From contig JAHBNG010000067.1 in the NCBI GenBank assembly GCA_019217005.1, forward strand, positions 1 through 64,000: a stretch of 64,000 bases of DNA. Direction: 5' to 3'. Both the position numbers and the translations under genes were made by a program. Source of the DNA: Chloroflexi bacterium TSY. Its GTDB lineage: Bacteria > Chloroflexota > Anaerolineae > Caldilineales > Caldilineaceae. Below are positions 46,245 to 54,973 of the stretch, piece after piece. The first letter of the stretch is position 1. Each line of letters starts with the position of its first letter. The notes under the pieces are model-generated. The model worked only from the letters and a program-made list of their open reading frames with translations. It was not told the DNA's origin and made no database searches.

Positions 46245-47327
46245 TCAATTTATCTTGGTTGCCGGATTCATCGCCAAATTGTGTGCTGCCTCTGCCAAGA
46301 GAGGAATCCGTTCACCAAAAGCCGCAAAGCGCTGATCTTGAGTCTGGCCGCGCTGATAACGAATGTAGATTTGAGCGATAATGACAACGAGTCTATAGAG
46401 ACTTAGCACATGATAAAAGTGAATCGTTGATACATCACGCCCGCTACGCTTGGCGTATCGCTCGACCAATTCTGCACGAGTCATAAATCGTCCATCATCA
46501 ACTGGCATCATTGAGGATGCTTTATAGAAAGGTGGATCGTCCGGTTGCGTCCAGTAACAAAGCAGGGCACCCAGGTCGTTGAGCGGGTCGCCCAGCGTAC
46601 ACATATCCCAGTCAAAGACGGCAATCAGTTTGCCTGGATCGTCGGCGGCTAACATCACATTATCAAGCTTATAATCATTATGAATGAGCGAAGACGAAGA
46701 TGAGGCAGGTTGGTTATCTTTCAACCATTGATAGAGCACATCCATTAGAGGGAGTTCATGCATCATGGCTGCATGCCACCGACGATACCATCCTTCAATC
46801 TGGCGTTCAATAAAGCCAACTGGACGTCCAAGTGTTTGTAGACCCAAGCTTTCATAATCAACGGCATGAAAGTCAGCTAATGCATCGACAAGCGCCGCAC
46901 TCATCTGTCTCGGTGCGTTGGCAAAATCGTCGTAGATGGACGGGATTTCAGTCCGCACGACCACTCCGTGACGCCGTTCCATCACAAAGAAGTCAGCTCC
47001 AATGATCGTTGGATCTTCACAATAGAGAAACGCCTGCGGGGCCAGCGAAAATGCCTGATGAAGCACAGATAGGACTCTATGTTCGCGGTTCATATCATGA
47101 GCAGATTTGGCAACTGGTCCTAGTGGTGGACGACGTAATACATACTCTGCCACATTCTCACCATCTGTTCCATATTGCAACAAGTAGGTCAAATTGGCTG
47201 CACCACCCCCAAACTGTCGCACATGTAAGGATAGATCCGAATTTGGCAACCGCCCACGAAGATAATCAGCTAGCTTATCTTCATCAAACCGCTCATCTGG
47301 GCGTACATCAATTGTGTCAGATATCAT
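46245..47327 (-). CDS. APH-family phosphotransferase, ACAD10/11-kinase-like
   Basis: 360 aa. Kinase-like fold with Gly-rich strand FGGGAANLTYLLQYG, ATP Lys region YVLRRPPLGPVAKSAHDMNREHRVL, catalytic loop SSLIHNDYKLDNVML (H-x-D-x-x-x-x-N) and metal Asp in VFDWDMCTLGDPLNDLG. This subfamily (with RPPLGP and TLGDPL) is the one found fused or next to acyl-CoA dehydrogenases in ACAD10/11 and in LvaA, where it phosphorylates the 4-hydroxy group of 4-hydroxyacyl-CoAs. It is the last gene of a CoA-ester catabolic cluster, just after the dehydrogenase. Confidence 0.85.
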   Translation of the reverse strand: MISDTIDVRPDERFDEDKLADYLRGRLPNSDLSLHVRQFGGGAANLTYLLQYGTDGENVAEYVLRRPPLGPVAKSAHDMNREHRVLSVLHQAFSLAPQAFLYCEDPTIIGADFFVMERRHGVVVRTEIPSIYDDFANAPRQMSAALVDALADFHAVDYESLGLQTLGRPVGFIERQIEGWYRRWHAAMMHELPLMDVLYQWLKDNQPASSSSSLIHNDYKLDNVMLAADDPGKLIAVFDWDMCTLGDPLNDLGALLCYWTQPDDPPFYKASSMMPVDDGRFMTRAELVERYAKRSGRDVSTIHFYHVLSLYRLVVIIAQIYIRYQRGQTQDQRFAAFGERIPLLAEAAHNLAMNPATKIN

Positions 47328-47365
47328 TCTTTGCTCCAGAATATCTAGAATAGAACACTACACTC

Positions 47366-48567
47366 CTACCCATAATTCCTAAGAATCCGACGCGATACCA
47401 CCATCTTATGTACCTCATCCGGTCCATCATAGATGCGTGAGGCGCGACCCTGCCGCCACATGTAAGCCAAAGGCGTGTCGTCGGACATGCCCAGACCACC
47501 ATGCACCTGAATGGCCCGATCAATGACATCCATCATTACCTTGGCAACATAGAATTTGATGAGCGAAATGTCGACTCGTGCCTCTTTCGTACCGACTTGA
47601 TCGATGCGCCAAGCAGCGTGTTGTGTCATGAGGCGCGCTGCTTGAATCTCGGCTGCACTGTCTGCAATCCAATTCTGTACGGTCTGCTTATCCGAAAGTG
47701 GACCGCCGAACGCTTCGCGCTCCCTCGCTCGTTGGCAGAGCATATCAAATGCACGACCCGCTTGCCCTAACCATCGCATACAGTGGTGAATACGGCCAGG
47801 CCCCAAGCGGGTTTGGGCAATTGCAAAACCATCCCCTCGCTCACCAAGTACGTTTGTATAAGGCACGCGCACGTTGTCAAACTCAACCTCCCAATGGCCT
47901 GGTCCAGTTGTATGCCCCATAACGGGCACTGGGCGAATTCGGTTCAACCCAGGTGTTTCAGCGGGAATGATGATTTGACTAAAGCGACGATGCCGTGGTG
48001 CATCTGGGTCGGTTAATGCCATGAGAATACAGAAGGAAGCTCCATTCGCATTTGAGCTAAACCATTTTTTGCCACCTCGAATCACCCATTCATCACCTTC
48101 TTGTACAGCCGTTGTTTGCAGTCCTGTGGGGTCAGACCCGCTTACATCAGGTTCCGTCATGGCAAAAAATGAGCGCACTTCGGCTCGTTGGAGAGGCCAG
48201 AAATAGCGCTCCTTCTGTTCATCTGTCCCAAAGTGCCACAAAATTTCGGCGTTGCCACTGTCAGGTGCATTACAACCAAAAACACGGGGGCCCAGTGGGA
48301 GCGCCCAATGACCTCGTTCAGCAAACCATATTCTAAAACAGTCAGCCCCATACCACCTGCTTCGTCTGGCAAATGGCCAGCCCAGATGCCCATTGCCTGT
48401 GCTTCTTTTTGCAATGAGCGAATCTCATCACCATCTTCGACACAATCTGGAAAGATCTCCTCTTCCAGTTTTCTCCAAGCTGCTTCTCGGGGATAAATTT
48501 TGGTCTCCAAAACGTCTGTGATTTGCTCGCGCAGCTTTTCAATGTGGGGTGGAATTGTAAAATCCAT
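47366..48567 (-). pseudogene. Acyl-CoA dehydrogenase (ACAD10/11 type), one frameshift
   Basis: The N-terminal frame (from 48567, MDFTIPPHIEKLREQI ... LLNEVIGRSHWAP) joins the C-terminal frame (WHFGTDEQKERYFWPL) if one C is added to the CCCCC run near 48295; the restored junction reads WAPRVFGCNAPDSGNAEILWHFG. FAD/substrate motifs are intact: FFAMTEPDVSGSDP and, near the end, IYDGPDEVHK, the GPDEVH signature of the ACAD10/11 and LvaC branch with its catalytic Glu. Full length about 400 aa. Probably a real enzyme in the cell if the missing base is a sequencing error. Confidence 0.85.
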
Positions 48568-48603
48568 ATTCTTCCTCGATTGTTCTTAATGATAAGTTTC
48601 TTC

Positions 48604-49512
48604 TTACACAACCGCCAGCACAATTGTCAACGTCACGGCACTAGCGAGCGTGGAAAAGAGTATGACAGTCGTCACATAATCGGGCAACAGTTCATACTCC
48701 AGCGCAATCAAAGCGGCCAAGACCGCCACGGGCATAGCCGTCTGAAGTACGCCCGTCCCACGTGCAATCGGCGGTAGCATAAATGGAGTCGCAACCGAAA
48801 GGGCCAGGATCGGTCCGGCAATTAAGCGGATCAGACCAGCAACGATCACGTTTCGATCAATCTTCCAATCTCGAACATCGGACAATTGAATGCCAAGTGT
48901 CAACAGCATGATTGGAATTAAAGCCCCTGCCAAGAGTCCGACCGCTCGATCGATAAAAATAGGGGTTTGTAGACCGAGTGTGCTGAACAGAATGGCCAGG
49001 ATTGCCGCCACGATTGCTGGGGTTTTCAAAACAGAAAGAATGGCTCCAACCTTGCCGTCTCGGTTCCAGACTGCCGCAGCCACGCCGATCATAAACCCAG
49101 ATGTGCTCATGACAACAAAATAGAGTGATGCATCAACAAGCGCGACGTCACCGAACTTAAACTGGATAATTGGAAAACCAAAATTTCCGACATTTCCAAA
49201 GACAGAGACCAAGACGAACGCTGAGGTCATCTGGGAAGAACAGCGTAGCAGGCGGGCAATAACAAAACCAACCCCACCGGTCATCAGCGTCACGCTTAAT
49301 CCATAAAGCACCATGCGCATCGCCAACCCTAATTCCAGATCGGCCTGACTAAAGACATTAAAAAGGAAAGCAGGTGCTAAAATAAAATAGGCAATGCGTG
49401 AAATCGAACGAGCATCTATCTGTAAACGGGGACCAACAGAATATCCAAGAAAGACCAAGAGAAAAACCGGTGCCAGAATGTTCAGAAAAATTGTGAGGAG
49501 TTGCATGATCAA
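48604..49512 (-). CDS. AEC-family transporter (auxin efflux carrier-like permease)
   Basis: 302 aa with about ten membrane helices in two inverted halves. The family features are NILAPVFLLVFLGYSVG at the start, VFGNVGNFGFPIIQFKFG in the first crossover region and a second half beginning at AVGLLAGALIPIMLLTLGIQLS. AEC proteins move organic anions such as malate or malonate. Placed between the SDR and the dehydrogenase, it may import the acid processed by this cluster (inference). Confidence 0.88.
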   Translation of the reverse strand: MIMQLLTIFLNILAPVFLLVFLGYSVGPRLQIDARSISRIAYFILAPAFLFNVFSQADLELGLAMRMVLYGLSVTLMTGGVGFVIARLLRCSSQMTSAFVLVSVFGNVGNFGFPIIQFKFGDVALVDASLYFVVMSTSGFMIGVAAAVWNRDGKVGAILSVLKTPAIVAAILAILFSTLGLQTPIFIDRAVGLLAGALIPIMLLTLGIQLSDVRDWKIDRNVIVAGLIRLIAGPILALSVATPFMLPPIARGTGVLQTAMPVAVLAALIALEYELLPDYVTTVILFSTLASAVTLTIVLAVV

Positions 49513-49521
49513 GAACTTGGA

Positions 49522-50319
49522 TCATCCAACTCCGCTAGCAATCAACTGTCCACCATCTACCGTAAAGGTAGCTCCAGTTGTAAAGCTGGATGTATCCGCG
49601 GCTAAATAAAGGGCAATGCCTGTCAGCTCTTGAGGCTCGGCAATGCGCTTCTGTGGAATTGACGCCGTCACAACCTCATTAATGTCTGGATTTGACCAGA
49701 TTGCACTGCTAAACCGAGTCTTAATAAAGCCTGGGGCAATCGCATTAACCTGTATATTGGCTTCGGCCAATTCGCTTGCCAACACTTCCGTCAGCATGAT
49801 GACGGCTGCTTTGCTCACACAATAGATACCCATCCCGGCCTGTGGTGCCAACCCAGCCACAGACGCAATGTTGATGATCTTCCCGCCGCCTCGCTGTTCC
49901 ATGCTGGTTGAACACGCTTTGGCTACGCGGAAATAACCTTGTACATTGACATCAAGTGTTTTGTCCCAGTGGCTCTCTTCTGATGTCATGATTGGTCCAA
50001 AGTGTGGGTTTGTGGCTGCATTATTGACGGCAATATCTACTCCTCCATATACATCTGTAGCCGCTTGTACAACATTTTGGACGGCATCTAAACTGCCCGT
50101 GTGTGCTGCAACAGCTAGTGCATCACCACCTGCATTCTGAATCTCTCGTGCCACTTGGTCGAGTCCTTCTTGCTTGCGGCTCGAGAGGACGACTTTGGCG
50201 CCTGCTGTAGCGTATGCTTTGGCGATCGCTTCACCAATACCGCGAGAGGCACCCGTAATAAGTGCAACTTTGCCTGTTAAATCAAATTGAGAAGATGGGC
50301 TTTCTGATGTAGTTGTCAT
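49522..50319 (-). CDS. Short-chain dehydrogenase/reductase (SDR)
   Basis: 265 aa, classical SDR. NAD(P)-binding [16 protein letters not shown] motif in [14 protein letters not shown], catalytic Ser in [12 protein letters not shown] and YCVSKAAV (Tyr-x-x-x-Lys). The C-terminus [19 protein letters not shown] ... FTVDGGQLI is usual for FabG-like enzymes. In context it would oxidise a 3-hydroxyacyl-CoA or a related alcohol, comparable to LvaD in levulinate catabolism. Confidence 0.92.
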   Translation of the reverse strand: MTTTSESPSSQFDLTGKVALITGASRGIGEAIAKAYATAGAKVVLSSRKQEGLDQVAREIQNAGGDALAVAAHTGSLDAVQNVVQAATDVYGGVDIAVNNAATNPHFGPIMTSEESHWDKTLDVNVQGYFRVAKACSTSMEQRGGGKIINIASVAGLAPQAGMGIYCVSKAAVIMLTEVLASELAEANIQVNAIAPGFIKTRFSSAIWSNPDINEVVTASIPQKRIAEPQELTGIALYLAADTSSFTTGATFTVDGGQLIASGVG

Positions 50320-50462
50320 CTGTTTTTCGTCGTCCCGTCGTGGCTGCGGGTTCAGTAACGCGATTTACATAGACTCCTAGTTGTAGCCTGAGAATCTTGG
50401 TTCATGGACTCTCTATCACTTACCGAACAGCCACTATCTGTAGTCATTGTTGGATCATTATT

Positions 50463-51275
50463 TCATTGACCTTGAAAGATTGGTTTACGTTTCTCTTTAA
50501 ACGCTTGCAACCCCTCTTGATGATCATGGGTCTGAATTGCCAATCCTTGCTTATTGGCCTCGGAAGAAATCGCATCCTCTAACGTGCTTGTGATTGCACC
50601 CATCATCACTTGTTTGGTCAACCCTAATGCATATGTAGGACGTTGCGCCAATGCTTGTGCCCAAACCAATCCTTCGTCAAGCAGGGATTCTGGTGCAACA
50701 ACTCGGTTGGCCAACCCCAATTCCAAGCAACGAGCAGCAGTCACGCGTTCGGCTTCGATGGCAATCTGGTAGGCGCGGCTGTAGCCGATATGACGTGCTA
50801 AAAACCAACTTGACCCTGCATCGGGAACCAAACCAATATTGCTGAAGGCCAACATGATGAATGCATCTTCAGCCATAATGCGTAGATCACAGGCCAATGC
50901 CAGCGCGGCGCCTGCCCCAGCTGCGGCTCCATTGATCGCTCCAATTACGGGCTTGTCTATCGTACAGATCCCCATAATGGCGGGCTTATAATAGTTCATT
51001 AGAGAGTTCCGCACATCATCAGCTGAGCGAGTATCACTAGAGACACTTAGATCCTGGCCAGCACAAAACCCTTTCCCCTCACCAGTAAGCAGAACTGCAC
51101 GCACGGTCCTGTCATTCGTAGATAGGTCAATGGCTGACTTCAGCTCCGTTAAGAGTTCACGCGTCAATGCGTTGCGTCGCTCAGGACGATTGAGCTTGAT
51201 GAGAGCCACATTTTGATCAATTGAAAAAAAGAGTGTTTGAAAATTGGGCATAATATATGTACTCCGTGGAATCAT
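50463..51275 (-). CDS. Enoyl-CoA hydratase/isomerase family protein
   Basis: 270 aa (about 262 from the internal ATG in MPNFQTLFF). Crotonase fold: oxyanion-hole GKGFCAGQDLS and GAAAGAGAALALACDLRIM, then FSNIGLVPDAGSSWFLARHIG. The Asp of PDAGS in place of the hydratase Glu is seen in PaaG-type isomerases as well as some hydratases. It is the first gene of the minus-strand cluster and would act on the enoyl-CoA formed by the kinase/dehydrogenase pair. Confidence 0.9.
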   Translation of the reverse strand: MIPRSTYIMPNFQTLFFSIDQNVALIKLNRPERRNALTRELLTELKSAIDLSTNDRTVRAVLLTGEGKGFCAGQDLSVSSDTRSADDVRNSLMNYYKPAIMGICTIDKPVIGAINGAAAGAGAALALACDLRIMAEDAFIMLAFSNIGLVPDAGSSWFLARHIGYSRAYQIAIEAERVTAARCLELGLANRVVAPESLLDEGLVWAQALAQRPTYALGLTKQVMMGAITSTLEDAISSEANKQGLAIQTHDHQEGLQAFKEKRKPIFQGQ

Positions 51276-51357
51276 TTACATATTTGGAAAGATATGCAAA
51301 TTCCGCATTGCTCTAAAGTTTCTGTGTGCATATTTATGATTGATAAGCCAGATAATT

Positions 51358-51468
51358 TAGGCTTTTAGGCCATTCCAGAAAAATAATCATCCATCAGAAC
51401 AGATCGTTCTCCCTGGAATGGCTTTGGCTTTTCCAATCGAACTGGACAGTTTAATTTCTGGAAAAGCC
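51358..51468 (+). repeat. R2 double-hairpin repeat, copy 1
   Basis: Hairpin one: GGCCATTCCAG (51368-51378) with CTGGAATGGC (51413-51422). Hairpin two: GGCTTTTCCA (51426-51435) with TGGAAAAGCC (51459-51468). The same two hairpins occur in reverse order and orientation at 54291-54391. Confidence 0.85.
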
Positions 51469-51972
51469 CTGGTGTCCAACAGAGAGCTGAGTATCTTGCA
51501 TTATAGCCTATTCAGCACAATCCGTCTGCATTGGAGTGGTTCTGTGCTATAGATGTTCAGTTACTGTTTTTCCACGCGAAACAGTAGCTTGTCAGCCTTT
51601 CAGCCGATCAGCCAGAGAGCTGACTAGCTGACCGGCTGAAAGGCCATCAACGACAGGAAATGTTTTTCCTGAAAGGCTATAATACAAGATATACCGCAGT
51701 GCTCAGTACGAACATTGTGATCCAGTTCACACAATTGAATTGAATTGTTCAACAGACGCCACCTGGGCTATCTAGCTAAACTTGAATGACGGTGCGGTTG
51801 TCTGGAAACCCGCAATGTTCTCTCCGCAGCAGCACATTATAACCCTTTTTGAGATGAGTAGAGCCAGCGGATCTATTTTAAGTTTATGAGCGAGTGCGGT
51901 ATATGAAAGAAATTGAGTCGAGACTCGGTCTACATAAATGCGTGAAGCGTCAATTATAAAGTATTGTGTATT

Positions 51973-52143
51973 AACTTTTTGGGGTGGTTCATTTTAGGCG
52001 GACAATTAGGTTTACATTTTTGCAAAGAGAAAAGATGTTTATATTTTCTACTTTGAGCCATGCTCAGGCAGAAAATGACCTCATATAGATTTTTATCTAT
52101 GTATCAAAAGTGTAAACCTAATTCTGAACCACCCCAACTTTTT
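51973..52143. mobile_element. MITE with perfect 8-bp target duplication
   Basis: AACTTTTT occurs on both sides (51973-51980 and 52136-52143). Inside, the 155-bp element opens with GGGGTGGTTC and closes with its exact complement; an inner pair AATTAGGTTTACA (52004-52016) and TGTAAACCTAATT (52111-52123) is also perfect. It has no coding capacity, so it must be moved by a transposase elsewhere. Confidence 0.85.
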
Positions 52144-52155
52144 GGCTCATTTTTG

Positions 52156-52211
52156 AAAAGTGTGCAACTAGGTGATTGAACAGTCTAGATTTTAGAAAAT
52201 TGCACACTTTT
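52156..52211. promoter_or_regulatory. Palindromic operator candidate upstream of BTAD gene
   Basis: Perfect 12-bp inverted pair AAAAGTGTGCAA (52156-52167) and TTGCACACTTTT (52200-52211), with a weaker outer pair GCTCAT/ATGAGC. It ends 46 bp before the start codon, a suitable place for autoregulation. It could alternatively be another small MITE. Confidence 0.5.
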
Positions 52212-52257
52212 ATCTGATGAGCAAACTTTTTTGGAATTGCCTAAAGGACATCCCCCG

Positions 52258-53163
52258 ATGAACACCTTACATGTTTCTCTCTTCGGCAAATTCCAGATTC
52301 ATCAGGCGCAATACCCTGTTGTCGGTTTGGATGCCCGCAAAGTGCAGGAGCTACTCTGCTACCTGCTTGTCTATAAAAACCGTTCTCACTGTCGTGAGGA
52401 GCTTGCCGCACTCCTTTGGGGTGATAAAACAACATCCCACTCCAAAAAATATCTTCGTCAAGCTCTCTGGCAACTTCAATCAATTCTGAATCCCGAATCA
52501 GATTCATGTCAACAAGTACTTCTTGTCGATCCAGAATGGGTTCACGTCAACCCTAATGTAAACATTTGGATCGATACAGTTGAATTTGAAAATGCTTTTG
52601 CATGCGTTCAATCGATTCTCGCAAGCGAACTTGATCGTGAGCGGGTTCAAACTTTGCACACAGCGGTCCAACTCTATCAAGGTGATTTTCTAGAAGGGTG
52701 GTATCAGGATTGGTGCATATATGAACGTGAACGCTATCAAAGTATTTATTTGGCCATGCAGGAAAAACTTCTTGCATATTGCGAAGCGCAAGACGATTAC
52801 GAGTCGGGCATGATCCATGGTCACTATATCCTTCGTTATGATCGTGCCCAAGAACGTACTCATCGTCGCCTCATGCGCCTTCATTACCGAGCTGGCAACC
52901 GCACGTCTGCGCTTCGTCAATTTCAATCCTGCGTTGCTGCCTTGGATGAAGAGCTTGGTGTAGGACCTGCTCAAAGTACACTGGAGCTCTATGAACAGAT
53001 CCGTTCTGACCAATTGGATAAAGTTAAACCGCAAGTAGACCAAAAGTCTCCAGTAAGCGATGGGTCAAATAGTGCTTCTTATACTCGAAATATGGAACCA
53101 TCAGTTGCACAAGAGTATGTGCAGCTTAAGGATGTGCAAACGACCCTCAACATCTTAAAATAA
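52258..53163 (+). CDS. BTAD-domain (SARP-like) transcriptional regulator
   Basis: 301 aa from the ATG at 52258. The N-terminal winged helix (about 1-95, LHVSLFGKFQIHQ ... LDARKVQELLCYLLVYKNRSHCREELAALLWGD ... YLRQALWQLQSIL) is followed by the BTAD helical domain (about 100-245, VEFENAF ... LYQGDFLEGWYQDWCIYERER ... FQSCVAALDEELGVGPAQSTLELYEQI). A disordered 50-residue tail follows. No ATPase or TPR part is attached, so it is a stand-alone SARP-type regulator. Its target is unknown. Confidence 0.9.
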   Translation: MNTLHVSLFGKFQIHQAQYPVVGLDARKVQELLCYLLVYKNRSHCREELAALLWGDKTTSHSKKYLRQALWQLQSILNPESDSCQQVLLVDPEWVHVNPNVNIWIDTVEFENAFACVQSILASELDRERVQTLHTAVQLYQGDFLEGWYQDWCIYERERYQSIYLAMQEKLLAYCEAQDDYESGMIHGHYILRYDRAQERTHRRLMRLHYRAGNRTSALRQFQSCVAALDEELGVGPAQSTLELYEQIRSDQLDKVKPQVDQKSPVSDGSNSASYTRNMEPSVAQEYVQLKDVQTTLNILK

Positions 53164-53479
53164 CAGGTTGATCAATTTATCGCCTCAGTTGAAGCGCCTC
53201 ATCAGAAGCAAAATTGATGTCTTGTTATTCTCATATACTGTGTTTGTCACCGCAAATTTGACAGAGTAAGCACCCCGACGTAGTATCTCTCAGGTATGAC
53301 TTGAGACACTGTCCTTTATTAAGATGAGGTATACTGATATGAGAACTGATATAGATGAAGGCGTGTTTTGATAGTCGTTTTCTTTGGCTATGGTTGCGGA
53401 GCGATAGAGACTTTGGTACGAAGAATCCCCTGTTCCAAGTGCAAAAAGAAGCTTTGCGGTATATGATAGTGATAATTCC

Positions 53480-54283
53480 ATGAAGAATACAAAACGAACT
53501 GACCCCACATCTGATGAAATCACTCGTTGGCTACATATTGCTGAAAGCAGTGCCCGGCAAGCAGGTACCTTGATCTGTGAGATGCTTGAAAAACCCATCA
53601 ATGTGCGGAGCAAAGGATTTCGAGATCTGGTTACGGATGCAGATTATGCATCGCAACGGCTGATCACAGAAATGATCAAAGACGATTTTCCCGAACATGG
53701 ATTCCTGGCAGAAGAGGAAGACGCTGCTTTGGAAACTGAGCGCTCTGTCCGTTGGGTCATTGACCCGATCGATGGTACGTCAAACTATAGTTTGGGTATT
53801 CCAACATTTTGCATTTCGATTGGCGTTGCTATTGAGGATAGAATCGTTTTAGGCATCGTCTATGCACCCAAGCTTGATGAGTTTTATCAAGCAGTACGTG
53901 GGCAAGGCGCGCTTCGAAACGGCAAGACGATCGGTGTTAGCAACGTAACAACGCTCGGAGAGGTTACATTGGGCATGGATTGGGGGCGTAGCGGTGCTAA
54001 TCGTTCTGCATCATTGGGTGCGGTGGACTCAGTTGGACACGAGGTGAAAACCATTCGGGCGATTGGTTCGGCAGCATTGGCATTGGCTTGGGTCGCTTCT
54101 GGACGCTTGGATGCTTACATGAATCCTAGCTTAGGTGCTTGGGATATCGCAGCAGGTCAGCTCTTGATTGAAGAAGCTGGGGGACAAGTGACAGATATGC
54201 AAGGAAAGAATATTATCTTGCCCAAAACGAAGAATTGTTTGGCAACGAATGGACGGGTTCACCCATCACTAACAGGGTTATGA
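53480..54283 (+). CDS. Inositol monophosphatase family protein
   Basis: 267 aa. Metal-binding motifs are complete: GFLAEEEDA (Glu), WVIDPIDGTSNYSLG (DPIDGT) and, late, LGAWDIAAGQLLIEEAGG (WD). The N-terminal DLVTDADYASQRLI is also standard. Activity is probably on myo-inositol 1-phosphate, fructose 1,6-bisphosphate or a related sugar phosphate. It stands alone between hairpin repeats. Confidence 0.92.
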   Translation: MKNTKRTDPTSDEITRWLHIAESSARQAGTLICEMLEKPINVRSKGFRDLVTDADYASQRLITEMIKDDFPEHGFLAEEEDAALETERSVRWVIDPIDGTSNYSLGIPTFCISIGVAIEDRIVLGIVYAPKLDEFYQAVRGQGALRNGKTIGVSNVTTLGEVTLGMDWGRSGANRSASLGAVDSVGHEVKTIRAIGSAALALAWVASGRLDAYMNPSLGAWDIAAGQLLIEEAGGQVTDMQGKNIILPKTKNCLATNGRVHPSLTGL

Positions 54284-54290
54284 TCGGTTA

Positions 54291-54391
54291 AGGCTTTTCC
54301 AGGAAATAAAGTATCCCGTTCGTATGAAAAGCCAAAGCCATTCCAGGCAGAAATGTCTGTCTCAAAGGGTATTTATTTTTCTGGAATGGCC
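54291..54391 (-). repeat. R2 double-hairpin repeat, copy 2 (inverted)
   Basis: AGGCTTTTCCAG (54291-54302) pairs with GAAAAGCC (54326-54333), and CCATTCCAG (54338-54346) with CTGGAATGG (54381-54389). It lies between two convergent genes and ends on the stop codon of the c-di-AMP receptor, so it can serve both as terminator. Confidence 0.85.
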
Positions 54392-54720
54392 TAAACCTTC
54401 TCAAAATGTGTTACATCAAGGACAAAAACGGTTGCGCCCCCAACATGTTTCTCGACTGATGTTGGGATATGCACTTCACCAGGTTCCATAACAGGAGGAA
54501 GCGGCGTAACATACTGCACACGGCTAGGACAACTTTCGCGAATGATGGTTAGAACGTCTTCGACCTTTTCGTCATCCACCCCACAAAAGAGCGTTACATT
54601 ACCCACACGCAAAAAACCACCGGTCGTACTTGTAACGGTGACGGTAAAATCGTGACGCGATAAGCGTTCGATCACATTGCGACTATCATCGCTGTTGATA
54701 ACAGCCATGACCATTTTCAT
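54391..54720 (-). CDS. darA: Cyclic-di-AMP receptor (DarA/PstA, PII-like)
   Basis: 109 aa. The PII-like fold of the YaaQ family: MKMVMAVINSDDSRNVIERLSRHDFTVTVTSTTGGFLRVGNVTLFCGVDDEKVEDVLTII, with the TGGFLR-x-GN loop that binds c-di-AMP. As in Firmicutes it lies next to the thymidylate kinase gene. It probably reports c-di-AMP levels to an unknown partner; the potassium-channel gene nearby (58614-59645) is of a type often controlled by this nucleotide. Confidence 0.92.
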   Translation of the reverse strand: MKMVMAVINSDDSRNVIERLSRHDFTVTVTSTTGGFLRVGNVTLFCGVDDEKVEDVLTIIRESCPSRVQYVTPLPPVMEPGEVHIPTSVEKHVGGATVFVLDVTHFEKV

Positions 54721-54784
54721 GTTAACATCCTTTTCAAGGGTGGTGTTCCAAATTGTGTGTAACTTCGCTTTTTCTCTGAAGGAC

Positions 54785-54875
54785 TAAGTGCTCATCCGAA
54801 AAGTTCTGTGACAAACCCTTCGTGCGCGAGACTCTGGTTAGACTTACAACCACTTTTCGGATTGGTTCTAAGTCG
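54785..54875 (-). repeat. R1 palindromic repeat, copy 2
   Basis: Perfect stem ATCCGAAAAGT (54794-54804) and ACTTTTCGGAT (54852-54862) in the gap between the c-di-AMP receptor and thymidylate kinase genes. Its complement matches the copy at 33505-33590 over about 85 bp, including GTCACAGAACTTTTCGGAT. Confidence 0.8.
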
Positions 54876-54919
54876 CTTTTACACAATTTGTGATAGACTA
54901 CCTTTTCAAGAGACATAGT

Positions 54920-54973
54920 CTCAGTCGATCCAATTAGAGAACGCCTTCTCCACGGAAATCTGGATCGACTGAG
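54920..54973. repeat. R3 palindromic repeat, complete copy overlapping tmk 3' end
   Basis: Perfect 13-bp ends CTCAGTCGATCCA (54920-54932) and TGGATCGACTGAG (54961-54973) around a core containing GAGAACGCCTTCTCC. The repeat provides the last about 13 codons and stop of the tmk frame. A half copy lies at 59817-59854. Confidence 0.85.

Larger units (their letters stand above)
51276..52257. other. Gene-free, palindrome-rich interval
   Basis: No gene in nearly 1 kb. In order it holds an R2 double-hairpin repeat (51358-51468), an 18-bp inverted pair with one mismatch (GCCTTTCAGCCGATCAGC at 51595-51612 with 51627-51644), a MITE with target duplication (51973-52143) and a 12-bp perfect palindrome (52156-52211) just before the BTAD regulator gene. 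Confidence 0.75.
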
